64,000 bases of DNA, from the NCBI RefSeq assembly GCF_964204645.1, contig NC_134027.1, positions 661,501 to 725,500 of the forward strand, in the 5' to 3' direction. Below the pieces are notes generated by a model, which was not told the DNA's origin, did no database searches, and was given only the letters and a program-made list of their open reading frames with translations. Shown one piece after another: positions 32,015 through 43,680 of the stretch (position 1 is the first letter of the stretch; each line of letters begins with the position of its first letter). The DNA comes from Tubulanus polymorphus. Taxonomy: Eukaryota; Nemertea; Palaeonemertea; Tubulaniformes; Tubulanidae. Both the position numbers and the translations under genes were made by a program.

Positions 32015-35000
32015 GTAAGTAGTTTAACTATTTTCATACAATATCATTTAGTGTGACGTGTGTTACTGATCCAGGAATTTTTCCAAGAGGGGGTTCATAA
32101 TAATCCTGACTTAAATCTCTAATGATAGCCGGGGCCTATACGGCATATTGTTTGGCCAAACATAAGATCATATGGTACCGGTTTTTTGGCTTTTCTCGCG
32201 TAAGCATTTACATTCCTTCAAGAAAACTAATTTTTAGAATTTTTGGTAGCTGATCAGCGGGGTCACGACCCCTGAAACCCTCCCTGGATCCGCGCCTGTG
32301 ATATCTCCTCAAAATCTAATAAAAACATTCAACAAATTAATGCTATAATGACGATATGTAGCCTGTTATATCTGTCTATTTGAATGCATTTGCATAAAGA
32401 AATAGTTGCGGAATTATCAACTGCAAATAACAGTGTAACCCTAGTGGGTCTTAAGAGACGGCCAGAGCCTTTTTATAGGTTGTTATGGCTCACAACCTGA
32501 CTGAGTTAGCTGTACGGACCTGTCAGATTAGTTACTTCTAGAAGTTATGTTAGTCACATTTTCTGACTATATTCTGGAAAACAGTGGAAGCTTGTATCCA
32601 CCCTAGATTAGAACCAATCAGAATAGAACCAATCAGAATAGAACCAATCAGAATAGAACCAATCAGAATAGAACCAATTAGAATAAAACCAATCAGAATA
32701 GAACCAATCAGAATAAAACCAATCAGAATAAAACTAATCAGAATAGAACCAATCAGAATAGAACCAATCAGAATAGAACCAATCAGAATAGAACCAATCA
32801 GAATAGAACCAATCAGAATAGAACCAATCAGAATAGAACCAATCAGAATAGAACCAATCAGAATAAAACCAATCAGAATAAAACCAATCAGAATAGAACC
32901 AATCAGAATAGAACCAATCAGAATAGAACCAATCAGAATAGAACCAATCAGAATAAAACTAATCAGAATAGAACCAATCAGAATAGAACCAATCAGAATA
33001 GAACCAATCAGAATAGAACCAATTAGAATAAAACCAATCAGAATAAAACCAATCAGAATAGAACCAATCAGAATAGAACCAATCAGAATAGAACCAATCA
33101 GAATAGAACCAATCAGAATAGAACCAATCAGAATAGAACCAATCAGAATAAAACTAATCAGAATAGAACCAATCAGAATAGAACCAATCAGAATAGAACC
33201 AATTAGAATAAAACCAATCAGAATAAAACCAATCAGAATAAAACTAATCAGAATAGAACCAATCAGAATAGAACCAATCAGAATAGAACCAATCAGAATA
33301 GAACCAATCAGAATAAAACCAATCAGAATAGAACCAATTAGAATAAAACCAATCAGAATAAAACCAATCAGAATAAAACTAATCAGAATAGAACCAATCA
33401 GAATAGAACCAATCAGAATAGAACCAATCAGAATAAAAGCAATAAATAGTGTTTTTTCTCGAGTAGTTGCCGAAGAAGCATAAAAATTTGATTCAATTTC
33501 ATTCAGATTTAAACAAACAAATCGAATTTCATTTCATTCAGCGCAAACTTCAAATCTAATTAAAATTTTGTTCAGTATGAATAAGTTGCAAATCATTGAG
33601 AGGAAAAAATAATTAATTGTGTTACTTAAAAAAATCACAATTGTGCTGTGTTTATCAAAACAGGAGACCACAGGACCTTTGGTCCTCTAGTATTCTTTTC
33701 CTAGTTATTCCAAAAACACTAAAACAGTCCAATCAGCGATGGCTGCCAGACCAACACGATTACATTGAAATCAAACTTAAGTAACATCAGGCGCCCCCTG
33801 TTGGAATAATATTCATAGCCGTAGCATCGAAACCATTCGACTTGTTGTTTAATGTATTTCTCTCTATTTTTATTTTACAGTTCTGCAAGTTTTAGAAGAC
33901 TGCCCCTTTGAGGATTTGGTGGGGGAATTCAAAAGAAACTTGGTTCCCGATAGGATATTACCACCACCGGTTAATCCTATGTCGCCCGCTGCTGCCCCTC
34001 CCCCACGTCCATTAAATTCGCCTCAGCAGCGGCCTGTCAGACAGCCGCCCCCGGCCGCCACTCGTTCGTCAGACAGAGTCCGGGGACGGCTGTTTGAAGG
34101 AGATCTGACGGAGGTAAGAATCTTTATTTGTTTTCATATTTTATTCAGGATATCAGTTGAAGTTCAGCAAATAAATTACCAGACCTGTAAACAGAAGAGT
34201 AGTTATAAATTTCCATTTGCGGGTAAAACCCCATAGTCGAAAACCTTCGGTTATTGATCTATATCTGCTTAAAAGACCAATGGTTGTACACACGAGTGCG
34301 AAAACTTATCGCTCAAACTTTGATTGTATCCATGGTAACGCGTACAGTATACTATGCGTGACTTACCGTTTCCTATCACTGGAATACAATACTGTTTTAG
34401 ACCATGAGCGCCATCTGCGGCGGTCATAACGGACTGAGTGGTGATTGGCTGAAATGCTCGTCTACCGTGGTGACGATTATTCGGTGTTACACGTGCAGCA
34501 GACACGTCTCTGAATATCTAACATTTGATTGTTGTAACTCATCGGGAAAAATATGTTTATGAGTCGATTTTTTGTCGAAATTTTGTTCGGCAGAAAATTG
34601 GCTGCATACGTCAAGAAGGCGGCTGATATTTGTATCGTGTGACCCCTCGTCCCGGTAATATGCCGACCCACGTACACCTGAGACCAGTTGCATAGTCAGA
34701 GCTTAGAATTAAGACCGTTTTAAGACCAACTTAGTTCTATAGCCAATCTAATAACTTAAGACCAGTCTTTAGATTTAAGACCACTTTTGGACTTAAGTCT
34801 TGACCATGGAATCGGCCCCAGATGCTTATTCCGCTGTATTGGATGCTGACGTGCTCGTGTCTTCCAGCAATGTTGTTATTCACCAAAAATATCATGTTTT
34901 GTTCGAATAACACGATTCATCTGAGTCTGGGTTTAACGGATGACACGTTCAAACAGAACTACGAAATCAATATCAGAAGTCCTTTTATATTGAAACGGTC

Positions 35001-35636
35001 CCAGAAGTCCCTGTTATAATGGGTACTTTTTCAAAAAAAGTAACGAGAACTCCGATGGCTTTCCGTATTCACCGAACTATTTCTATGAGCATCACTCGTA
35101 GATTAACCGAAACGCCACCTTGTGGCACGATATCCTAACTACGTATAGGTGTTTTATTTGCTGAATCGCTGGTTTCTCATTCTGATTTTTTATGTAGTGT
35201 TTAATTTTATACTAAACAAATTTTTCACTTTTTCTCTTTACAGACACGACCACCGCCAAAAAAAACTCGAACTAAAAGGAAAAGAAAAGTTGCGGTCGTC
35301 GTGGCTCCGCAGGGAGGAGGAGCAAGAGTGGTCCCGGCGGATGGTGCGGCTGACGAAGGTAATCGGGAGGAAGGGGAGGGGATAAATAGGAAGCGGCCGA
35401 GGAGGGATGGTGGTGGGGCTGGGGATGGTGCGGGTCCTGCTCCTCCTGCTCCTCCATCCGTATCTCGGGCGGTCACTCGTTCACTCGCCAAAAAGCTGGC
35501 GAGTGAACGAGTGGCCCGAGAGGTAGAGGTGGTGGCCCGACATACGGATGGAATGTGGGAGGAGCGGCTTCGTTCGGGGACAATTCCGGATTTGTTAACT
35601 GATTTAAAAAATATTCTTTCAGTGAAGGGATATTAG
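31949..35636 (+). CDS. Three-exon gene for a basic Pro/Ala/Gly-rich protein (5' end not seen)
   Basis: Exons 31,949-32,014, 33,881-34,113 and 35,244-35,636, with acceptors tgttttacag, tattttacag and tctctttacag and donors gtaagt and gtaaga. Phases agree: exon A enters in phase 1 and leaves in phase 1, B leaves in phase 0, and C runs to TAG. Exon A plus the start of B give a helical, charged stretch (RREEFVRLFLPE, LQVLEDCPFEDLVGEF). The rest of B is Pro-rich. C starts with a nuclear-localisation-like PPPKKTRTKRKRK, then Gly/Ala-rich sequence and SVSRAVTRSLAKKLASERVA. Probably nuclear. No family recognised. An upstream exon is required. Confidence 0.65.
32609..33443. repeat. 15-bp satellite of CCAAT boxes
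   Basis: About 56 units of aatagaaccaatcag with a few variants (aattag, aaaacc, aaaact). Each unit matches the NF-Y core (RRCCAATCAG). It lies in the intron between exons A and B. The 299-codon frame with pentapeptide EPIRI is a by-product of the 15-bp period. Confidence 0.95.
33881..34113 (+). CDS. Exon B of the basic-protein gene
   Basis: 233 nt, open throughout, donor gaggtaagaa in phase 0. Contains LVGEFKRNLVPDR and a Pro/Ala-rich tail with PRPLNSPQQRPVRQPPP. Confidence 0.65.
34114..35243. other. Intron between exons B and C
   Basis: No convincing coding sequence. A short region at 34,700-34,815 repeats ttaagacc-type words (MITE-like). Confidence 0.5.
35244..35636 (+). CDS. Exon C, C-terminal exon of the basic-protein gene
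   Basis: 131 codons including stop. Ends with RSGTIPDLLTDLKNILS and a few more residues. GC-rich against AT-rich surroundings. A related copy lies inverted at 12,485-12,850. Confidence 0.7.
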   Translation, partial: TRPPPKKTRTKRKRKVAVVVAPQGGGARVVPADGAADEGNREEGEGINRKRPRRDGGGAGDGAGPAPPAPPSVSRAVTRSLAKKLASERVAREVEVVARHTDGMWEERLRSGTIPDLLTDLKNILSVKGY

Positions 35637-35689
35637 GTGCCTTGAACGCATGAGTCGTTCATGCGCGCCTAATATGCCTTCACTGAAAG
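35616..35689. other. Long hairpin overlapping the stop codon
   Basis: ctttcagtgaagg-atattagg pairs with cctaatat-ccttcactgaaag (about 25-bp imperfect stem), with an inner cgcatga/tcatgcg stem. The TAG of exon C lies in the stem. Confidence 0.8.
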
Positions 35690-35731
35690 AAAATCAACTA
35701 TAACATGTACCACATATTTTTTGATTTAATT

Positions 35732-35947
35732 TTAGTCCAATTCCACAATTATTTCGGCTTTCAATAGTGTCTTCAATTCTTTAAAGCCCAAAGCACCTTT
35801 TTGACTCAACATCCAGTATGAAGGTGGTCGGGAATTGGGCCTGTTTTCTTCGATTTTTGTATCCCGCCCAGCATACTGGTTGTTGACTCGAAAAGGTGCT
35901 CGCTCTGGGAGCTTATCAAAGGCAGGTGATGGGAAAGGTGCCATCAC
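35732..35947 (-). CDS. Candidate exon, reverse strand
   Basis: Open for about 80 codons between a TGA and a TAA. Composition looks protein-like (MAPFPSPAFDKLPERAPFRV, then NNQYAGRD and a charged tail with FKELKTLLKAE). No clear acceptor or promoter seen. Function unknown; convergent to the basic-protein gene. Confidence 0.35.
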   Translation of the reverse strand: MMAPFPSPAFDKLPERAPFRVNNQYAGRDTKIEENRPNSRPPSYWMLSQKGALGFKELKTLLKAEIIVELD

Positions 35948-36284
35948 ACACTCTCCTTTGATAAGTTTCCTAGAGTGTCACGGGCTTTAACGGATTGAAT
36001 TCACTATAATACCAATTTTCCAAAATCAATTTAATTTCTTTCAGGCCATTCTTTTTCCATGTTTTTCTGGTACATGTTATGGTTGATTTCCATTTTCGAA
36101 AATCCGGAATTGAAGCCGTTCGAAGTCGGGGGGATGGTGGTGGGGTTGGGTTAGTTTAGGGTTCCTCTCTGATTACCTTCTTTAGCTCATCATCCGTGCA
36201 GGTGGCGCTTGCTCTTCTAGCCGGTGTTCCCTGGGGTAAACATTTTAAATTAAAAAAATAAAAAATTTAAAAAAAATTATAAAA

Positions 36285-36985
36285 TCTTTAAAAATCTCAT
36301 CTCATTTCATCCAATTTATTTATTTGCGGGTGCGATCCCTATCGCACCCATTCATGTCATTCATCCAAAAAAAATTAAAAACTAAAAAAGAAAAAAAAAT
36401 ATAAAAATTTAAAAAATCTCATCTCATTTCATCCAATTTATTTATTTGCGGGTGCGATTCCTATCGCACCCATTCATGTCATTCATCCAAAAAAAATTAA
36501 AAAATTAAAAACAAAATAGAAAATTATAAAATCTTAAAAAATCTCATCTCATTTCATCCAATTTATTTGCGGGTGCGATTCCTATCGCACCCATTCATGT
36601 CATTCATCCAAAAAAAATTAAAAAATTAAAAACAAAATAGAAAATTATAAAATCTTAAAAAATCTCATCTCATTTCATCCAATTTATTTGCGGGTGCGAT
36701 TCGTATCGCACCCATTCATGTCATTCATCCAAAAAAAATTAAAAACTAAAAAGGAAAAAAAAATATAAAAATTTAAAAAATGTCATCTCATTTCATCCAA
36801 TTTATTTGCGGGTGCGATTCCTATCGCACCCATTCATGTCATTCATCCAAAAAAAATTTAAAAATTAAAAACAAAATAGAAAATTATAAAATCTTAAAAA
36901 ATCTCATCTCATTTCATCCAATTTATTTGCGGGTGCGATTCCTATCGCACCCATTCATGTCATTCATCCAAAAAAAATTTAAAAA
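36285..36985. repeat. ~120-bp tandem repeat, each unit with a perfect hairpin
   Basis: Six units. Each has gggtgcgat, a 4-nt loop and atcgcaccc, then cattcatgtcattcatcc and an A-rich spacer of variable sequence. Confidence 0.9.
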
Positions 36986-37227
36986 CTAGAAATTAAAGTT
37001 CTAAGTTTGTTGTTAGATTCTATTCAAAGAACGTTGTAAAGTTCTTAATTTGTCGTAAAAAACGTTTGAAAAAAAGAACTTCTTAAAGTTCTCAATCTGC
37101 CGTAAAATGCAATTGAAAAGATTATAACTCACATGAAAATTAAAACGATAAAATTATTGATAAATAATCATTAATAAAAATTGAACTTTGGTCTCGCAAT
37201 GTTTCCCCGTTATGCATTTTTTACTCG

Positions 37228-37830
37228 TCGTCAAACATCGGCAGCTCATCGTCGATACTCGCAGCTCGATACACAACAGCAGTTCGTCGTCGATACACAC
37301 CAGCAGTTCGATACACGCTAGCAGCTCGATACACACCAGCAGCTCGTCGTCGATACACACCAGCAGTTCGTCGTCGATACACACCAGCAGTTCGTCGTCG
37401 ATACAGACCAGCAGTTCGTCGTCGATACACACCAGCAGTTCGTTGTCGATACAAACCAGCAGTTCGATACTCACCAACAGCTCGATACACGCCAGCAGTT
37501 CGTCGTCGATACACACCAGCAGTTCGTCGTCGATACACACCAGCAGTTCGTCGTCGATACACACCAGCAGTTAGTCATCGATACACACCAGCAGTTCGTC
37601 GTCGATACACACCAGCAGCTCGATACACACCAGCAGTTCGTCGACACTCACCAGCAGCTCGTCGTCGATACACACCAGCAGTTCGTTGTCGATACACACC
37701 AGCAGTTCGATACTCACCAGCAGCTCGATACACACCAGCAGCTCGTCGATACTCACCAGCAGCTCGATACTCACCAGCAGCTCGTCGTCGATACACACCA
37801 GCAGCTCGATACACACCAGCAGCTTGATAC
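37228..37830. repeat. Composite 15/21-bp satellite (cgtcgatacacaccagcag)
   Basis: Units alternate between ctcgatacacaccag and tcgtcgtcgatacacaccag, giving open frames in three or more frames on both strands. Not a gene. Confidence 0.9.
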
Positions 37831-38804
37831 CAAAACAGCTTTTAGCTGGTGAAAACCTACCCCCCCATCGGGGTTAAACATGATCAAGCTATTATTCTAG
37901 GAATATAACTGTTGCAAGGGAAGTTAAGATTCATTAACCTAAACTTGATACAAAGAGATTATTGCTAATTATGAATTTCAAGGGTTTAAAAACTGATTTA
38001 AAAATCTTGAAAGACGCTCGGTCTCACTAGAGATTTTCATCTTAAAGATTTATTGTCCTCTTACTATTGTTTAGGTGATCTATAATTTGGTAAATGCTGC
38101 TGTTGGAAAGATGCCAGAAGAAAGTTGATTCATGCACATCTTCACTTCACGTATTTATTGCACAAGGCGCCGACTTGCACCTGCACTACACCATTCACAC
38201 TTCATCACTTCTGCATCTTTATCAATTAATTCTGGCATCTATTTGAAAATTACTTTAAACATCAGATCTCAAACTGAAACATTGAGGTATTGAATTTCAA
38301 ACTGAAATATCGAGCTATCGAATCTCGATCTCAAATGTTTACTGGAAGCCATATTTGATGTTGTATTATTCATCATAGATTGTTTAGTGTTTTCTGGCAT
38401 ATGCGGGCCATTTAAGATGGTCAGATAAATTCCCCGGTGGAAAATATATCTCGTGGAAGAGTCATGGAAATGAAAAATATCTTATGTAGATGTGAAGTTA
38501 GGAACCTTGCAACAGTTATTCCACCTGAGGATAATTTGATATAAGATGAATCAGTTATTGGATCATTTAACTGAAGCCAAATATAGTGAAAAATCTTAGT
38601 ACAAATTTGTCTCAAACTACAATTGAAAGGACTTATCACAGTTCTAATTCGACTCTAGGTGCGTTCAGAAGAACTTCTTAACAGTGAAAAAACTTGACTA
38701 AAAATCAGGAATCGACCCTGTTCATTGATAAGATTTGATCTTTATTTGAAGATTAAGAATCAAACTCGCTAATTCACAATTTTTGGTAGTAAATACTGTT
38801 GATC
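37831..38804. other. No feature seen
   Basis: AT-rich, no supported gene or repeat. Confidence 0.4.
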
Positions 38805-39000
38805 CATCATATTCGCAGCCCCCGTGGGCTTACCAATCCATCATACGTGCAGCCCCCTTGGGCTTACCAGTCTATCATACTCGCAGCCCCAGTGGGCTTA
38901 TCAATCCATCATACGTGCAGCCCCCTTGGGCTTACCAGTCTATCATACTCGCAGCCCCAGTGGGCTTACCAGTCCATCATACGTGCAGCCCCCTTGGGCT
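38805..39000. repeat. 34-bp satellite in alternating dimers
   Basis: Six units of ccatcatacgtgcagccccc-type and ctatcatactcgcagcccca-type alternate, so the higher-order period is 68 bp. Confidence 0.9.
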
Positions 39001-39455
39001 GAATTTGAATATTTGATACGCGACGCGCGTGATTGAAGCTTTGTTTATGTTCGTGCTTGCCGCGATGAATTGTCATAAATATATCCTCCGTACTGGAGGA
39101 CCATGAAAAGGTTTGAAGGGATCCCTAGTTAGCGCCTGTCCAGGTTTGGCTCTGGACCCGCTTGTTCGACGAGGCATCTTGTTGGAAATTTTGTCGACTG
39201 AAACTTTCGTAACTTTCGTTTTAGACCTCGCTTAGAAACCGCCTTATTCTTCTGCCGTAGATGTTGACTGTGTCGTACCCACAGTAGTATCATTTGAGAT
39301 CTTCAAAGTCTCATTGCTTGAAAGTAGCCGTCTTAAATTCAAATAGTTTCGGACATTTGAGGTCCTCATCAACTCCGAGTCTTCATTCAACTGCAGTTAC
39401 TGCCATTTGCCTGTGTCTGATGTAGAAGTGTCTGACTTGACATTTTGATTTTCAG

Positions 39456-42400
39456 AATTAAAACCTTTTTTCTATTAAAGAAATTACATATTGGTTAAAA
39501 AAAACGAGTGAATAATTGTTTGTAAGAAAAAAGAAAATCTTGTTAGAAAAAAATATAGATGTAAAAAAATATTGATGTAAGAAAAAAAAGTATATTGTAA
39601 ATCGACGAGACAACAGAACCAGCATCAGCAACAACAACATCAGAGGAAGCAGTAACCAGTTATTTATCAGCTCCATAAATTACTGAAACGAAATCCACAA
39701 CTTGGAAACCAGACACGCTCAACTCTAGAATTGTTTATACAACTGTCAACATGGAGTTCATCTCACAAGCAAATTAGGTAATTATCTTATGATTTTGTAT
39801 GAAATGCTAATTTTACATTTTTGCATTTAAGTTTAAATGAGTTTAAAATCACGTTTCATTTGTTGTTTATTTTGTCGTTTCAGTTTTCAATTTGCCGAGA
39901 TTAGTCGTCAGAAAACTGTTACAATGGAAACTAAGATAACAAAAACTTGATTCGGCAAAGATTGAAGAAATCTTGCGAAGAGATTGTTCATAGAACTGTC
40001 AACATGGAGTTCATCTCACAAGTAAATTAGGTAATTATCTTATGAAATTGGATGAATTGCCGATTTTACATTTTTGCATTTCAAGTAGGTGTAATTGAAT
40101 GTTTGTCAACCTAACTCTTATAAAACTGTGTTAACCGTTGAACAGGATTCTAGAACTGTGCAGAAAACCCGTTATCGCTGCTTTGCAGCTATATCTATCT
40201 TATGATTTTGTATGAAATGCTAATTTTTGCATTTACGTTTAAATGAGTTTAAAATCATGTTTCATTTGTTGTTTATTTTGTCTTTTCAGTTTTCAATTTG
40301 CCGAGATCAGTGGTCAGAAAACTGTTACAACGGAAACTAATGTATCAAAGACTTGATTTGGCAAAGATTGAAGAAATCCTGCGAAAAGATTATTCATGAA
40401 TTGTTCATACAACTGTCAACATGGAGTTCATCTCACAAGCAAATTAGGTAATTATCTCATGATTTTGTATGAAATGCTAATTTTTACATTTTTGCATTTA
40501 AGTTTAAATGAGTTTAAAATCACGTTTCATTTGTTGTTTATTTTGTCGTTTCAGTTTTCAATTTGCCGAGATTGGTCGTCAGAAAACTGTTACAATGGAA
40601 ACTAAGATAACAAAAACTTGATTCGGCAAAGATTGAAGAAATCTTGCGAAGAGATTGTTCATAGAACTGTCAACATGGAGTTCATCTCACAAGCAAATTA
40701 GGTAATTATCTTATGAAATTGGATGAATTGCCGATTTTACATTTTTGCATATCAAGTAGGTGTAATTGAATGTTTGTCAACCTAACTCTTATAAAACTGT
40801 GTTAACCGTTGAACAGGATTCTAGAACTGTGCAGAAAACCCGTTATCGCTGCTTTGCAGCTATATTTATCTTATGATTTTGTATGAAATGCTAATTTTTG
40901 CATTTACGTTTAAATGAGTTTAAAATCATGTTTCATTTGTTGTTTATTTTGTCTTTTCAGTTTTCAATTTGCCGAGATCAGTGGTCAGAAAACTGTTACA
41001 ACGGAAACTAAGATATCAAAGACTTGATTTGGCAAAGATTGAAGAAATCCTGCGAAAAGATTATTCATGAATTGTTCATACAACTGTCAACATGGAGTTC
41101 ATCTCACAAGCAAATTAGGTAATTATCTCATGATTTTGTATGAAATGCTAATTTTTACATTTTTACATTTAAGTTTAAATGAGTTTAAAATCACGTTTCA
41201 TTTGTTGTTTATTTTGTCTTTTCAGTTTTCAATTTGCCGAGATTAGTCGTCAGAAAACTGTTACAACAGAAACTAAGATATCAAAGACTTGATTTGGCAA
41301 AGATTGAAGAAATCCTGCGAAAAGATTATTCATGAATTGTTCATACAACTGTCAACATGGAGTTCATCTCACAAGCAAATTAGGTAATTATCTCATGATT
41401 TTGTATGAAATGCTAATTTTACATTTTTGCATTTAAGTTTAAATGAGTTTAAAATCACGTTTCATTTGTTGTTTATTTTGTCTTTTCAGTTTTCAATTTG
41501 CCGAGATTAGTCGTCAGAAAACTGTTACAACAGAAACTAAGATATCAAAGACTTGATTTGGCAAAGATTGAAGAAATCCTGCGAAAAGATTATTCATGAA
41601 TTGTTCATACAACTGTCAACATGGAGTTCATCTCACAAGCAAATTAGGTAATTATCTCATGATTTTGTATGAAATGCTAATTTTACATTTTTGCATTTAA
41701 GTTTAAATGAGTTTAAAATCACGTTTCATTTGTTGTTTATTTTGTCTTTTCAGTTTTCAATTTGCCGAGATTAGTCGTCAGAAAACTGTTACAATGGAAA
41801 CTAAGATAACAAAAACTTGATTCGGCAAAGATTGAAGAAATCTTGCGAAGAGATTGTTCATAGAACTGTCAACATGGAGTTCATCTCACAAGTAAATTAG
41901 GTAATTATCTTATGAAATTGGATGAATTGCCGATTTTACATTTTTGCATTTCAAGTAGGTGTAATTGAATGTTTGTCAACCTAACTCTTATAAAACTGTG
42001 TTAACCGTTGAACAGGATTCTAGAACTGTGCAGAAAACCCGTTATCGCTGCTTTGCAGCTATATTTATCTTATGATTTTGTATGAAATGCTAATTTTTGC
42101 ATTTACGTTTAAATGAGTTTAAAATCATGTTTCATTTGTTGTTTATTTTGTCTTTTCAGTTTTCAATTTGCCGAGATCAGTGGTCAGAAAACTGTTACAA
42201 CGGAAACTAAGATATCAAAGACTTGATTTGGCAAAGATTGAAGAAATCCTGCGAAAAGATTATTCATGAATTGTTCATACAACTGTCAACATGGAGTTCA
42301 TCTCACAAGCAAATTAGGTAATTATCTCATGATTTTGTATGAAATGCTAATTTTTACATTTTTGCATTTAAGTTTAAATGAGTTTAAAATCACGTTTCAT

Positions 42401-43680
42401 TTGTTGTTTATTTTGTCGTTTCAGTTTTCAATTTGCCGAGATTGGTCGTCAGAAAACTGTTACAATGGAAACTAAGATAACAAAAACTTGATTCGGCAAA
42501 GATTGAAGAAATCTTGCGAAGAGATTGTTCATAGAACTGTCAACATGGAGTTCATCTCACAAGCAAATTAGGTAATTATCTTATGAAATTGGATGAATTG
42601 CCGATTTTACATTTTTGCATATCAAGTAGGTGTAATTGAATGTTTGTCAACCTAACTCTTATAAAACTGTGTTAACCGTTGAACAGGATTCTAGAACTGT
42701 GCAGAAAACCCGTTATCGCTGCTTTGCAGCTATATTTATCTTATGATTTTGTATGAAATGCTAATTTTTACATTTAAGTTTAAATGAGTTTAAAATCACG
42801 TTTCATTTGTTGTTTATTTTGTCTTTTCAGTTTTCAATTTGCCGAGATCAGTGGTCAGAAAACTGTTACAACGGAAACTAAGATATCAAAGACTTGATTT
42901 GGCAAAGATTGAAGAAATCCTGCAAAAAGATTATTCATGAATTGTTCATACAACTGTCAACATGGAGTTCATCTCACAAGCAAATTAGGTAATCATCTCA
43001 TGATTTTGTATGAAATGCTAATTTTTACATTTTTACATTTAAGTTTAAATGAGTTTAAAATCACGTTTCATTTGTTGTTTATTTTGTCTTTTCAGTTTTC
43101 AATTTGCCGAGATTAGTCGTCAGAAAACTGTTACAACGGAAACTAAGATATCAAAGACTTGATTTGGCAAAGATTGAAGAAATCCTGCGAAAAGATTATT
43201 CATGAATTGTTCATACAACTGTCAACATGGAGTTCATCTCACAAGCAAATTAGGTAATTATCTCATGATTTTGTATGAAATGCTAATTTTTACATTTTTA
43301 CATTTAAGTTTAAATGAGTTTAAAATCACGTTTCATTTGTTGTTTATTTTGTCTTTTCAGTTTTCAATTTGCCGAGATCAGTCGTCAGAAAACTGTTACA
43401 ACAGAAACTAAGATATCAAAGACTTGATTTGGCAAAGATTGAAGAAATCCTGCGAAAAGATTATTCATGAATTGTTCATACAACTGTCAACATGGATTTC
43501 ATCTCACAAGCAAATTAGGTAATTATCTTATGATTTTGTATGAAATGCTAAATTTTACTCGTTATTTTTTTACTAATAAGTTGACTTTGAAATCTTTATT
43601 TATTTCTTGTTTATTTTGTCTTTTCAGTTTTGAATTTGCCAAGATTCACATGTAGCAGATATAATGGAATTAAGTATTGA
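39456..43680 (+). repeat. Tandem array of exon-plus-intron modules
   Basis: After a first exon-like segment (about 39,456-39,777) come 12 repeated exon-like blocks bounded by ttgtcttttcag and attag|gtaatt. They start at 39,884, 40,290, 40,555, 40,961, 41,226, 41,490, 41,754, 42,160, 42,425, 42,831, 43,096 and 43,361. A final acceptor lies at 43,628. Exon types are A (158 nt) and B (147 nt, shorter, with early stops). Introns are about 107 nt after A and about 260 nt after B. The order B A B A A A is repeated twice, a higher-order unit of 1,870 bp. Could be a noncoding RNA gene or a short-peptide gene. Confidence 0.85.
40396..41070 (+). CDS. Representative spliced ORF of the exon array
   Basis: In type A exons an ATG (MNCSYNCQHGVHLTSKL) runs across the donor into the next exon. 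If that is another A exon, it continues VFNLPRLVVRKLLQ and a basic helical stretch ending LRKDYS-TGA, 53 residues. The TGA overlaps the next ATG as ATGA. Joining to a B exon gives an earlier stop. Coordinates here span an A-to-B-to-A stretch for orientation; clean A-A joins occur at 40,961-41,650 and 42,831-43,520. Unspliced 69-codon frames are intron read-through. Confidence 0.35.

Noticed and set aside
32584-33483. 299-codon ORF with EPIRI pentapeptides
   Set aside because: Direct result of a 15-bp satellite lacking stop words; it lies inside an intron of a phase-consistent gene.
27100-34000. CTCF sites at gcgcc...ctgg words
   Set aside because: Some words resemble the CTCF core (e.g. gcgccccctgttgg near 33,792), but matches are partial and their relevance in this organism is unknown.
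37188-37816. Ser/His-rich and Leu/Cys-rich repeat proteins
   Set aside because: Both strands and several frames are open simultaneously, the mark of a low-complexity satellite.
40396-40605. Repeated 69-codon ORF (three copies)
   Set aside because: Reads through a donor, intron and acceptor; the spliced reading is more coherent.
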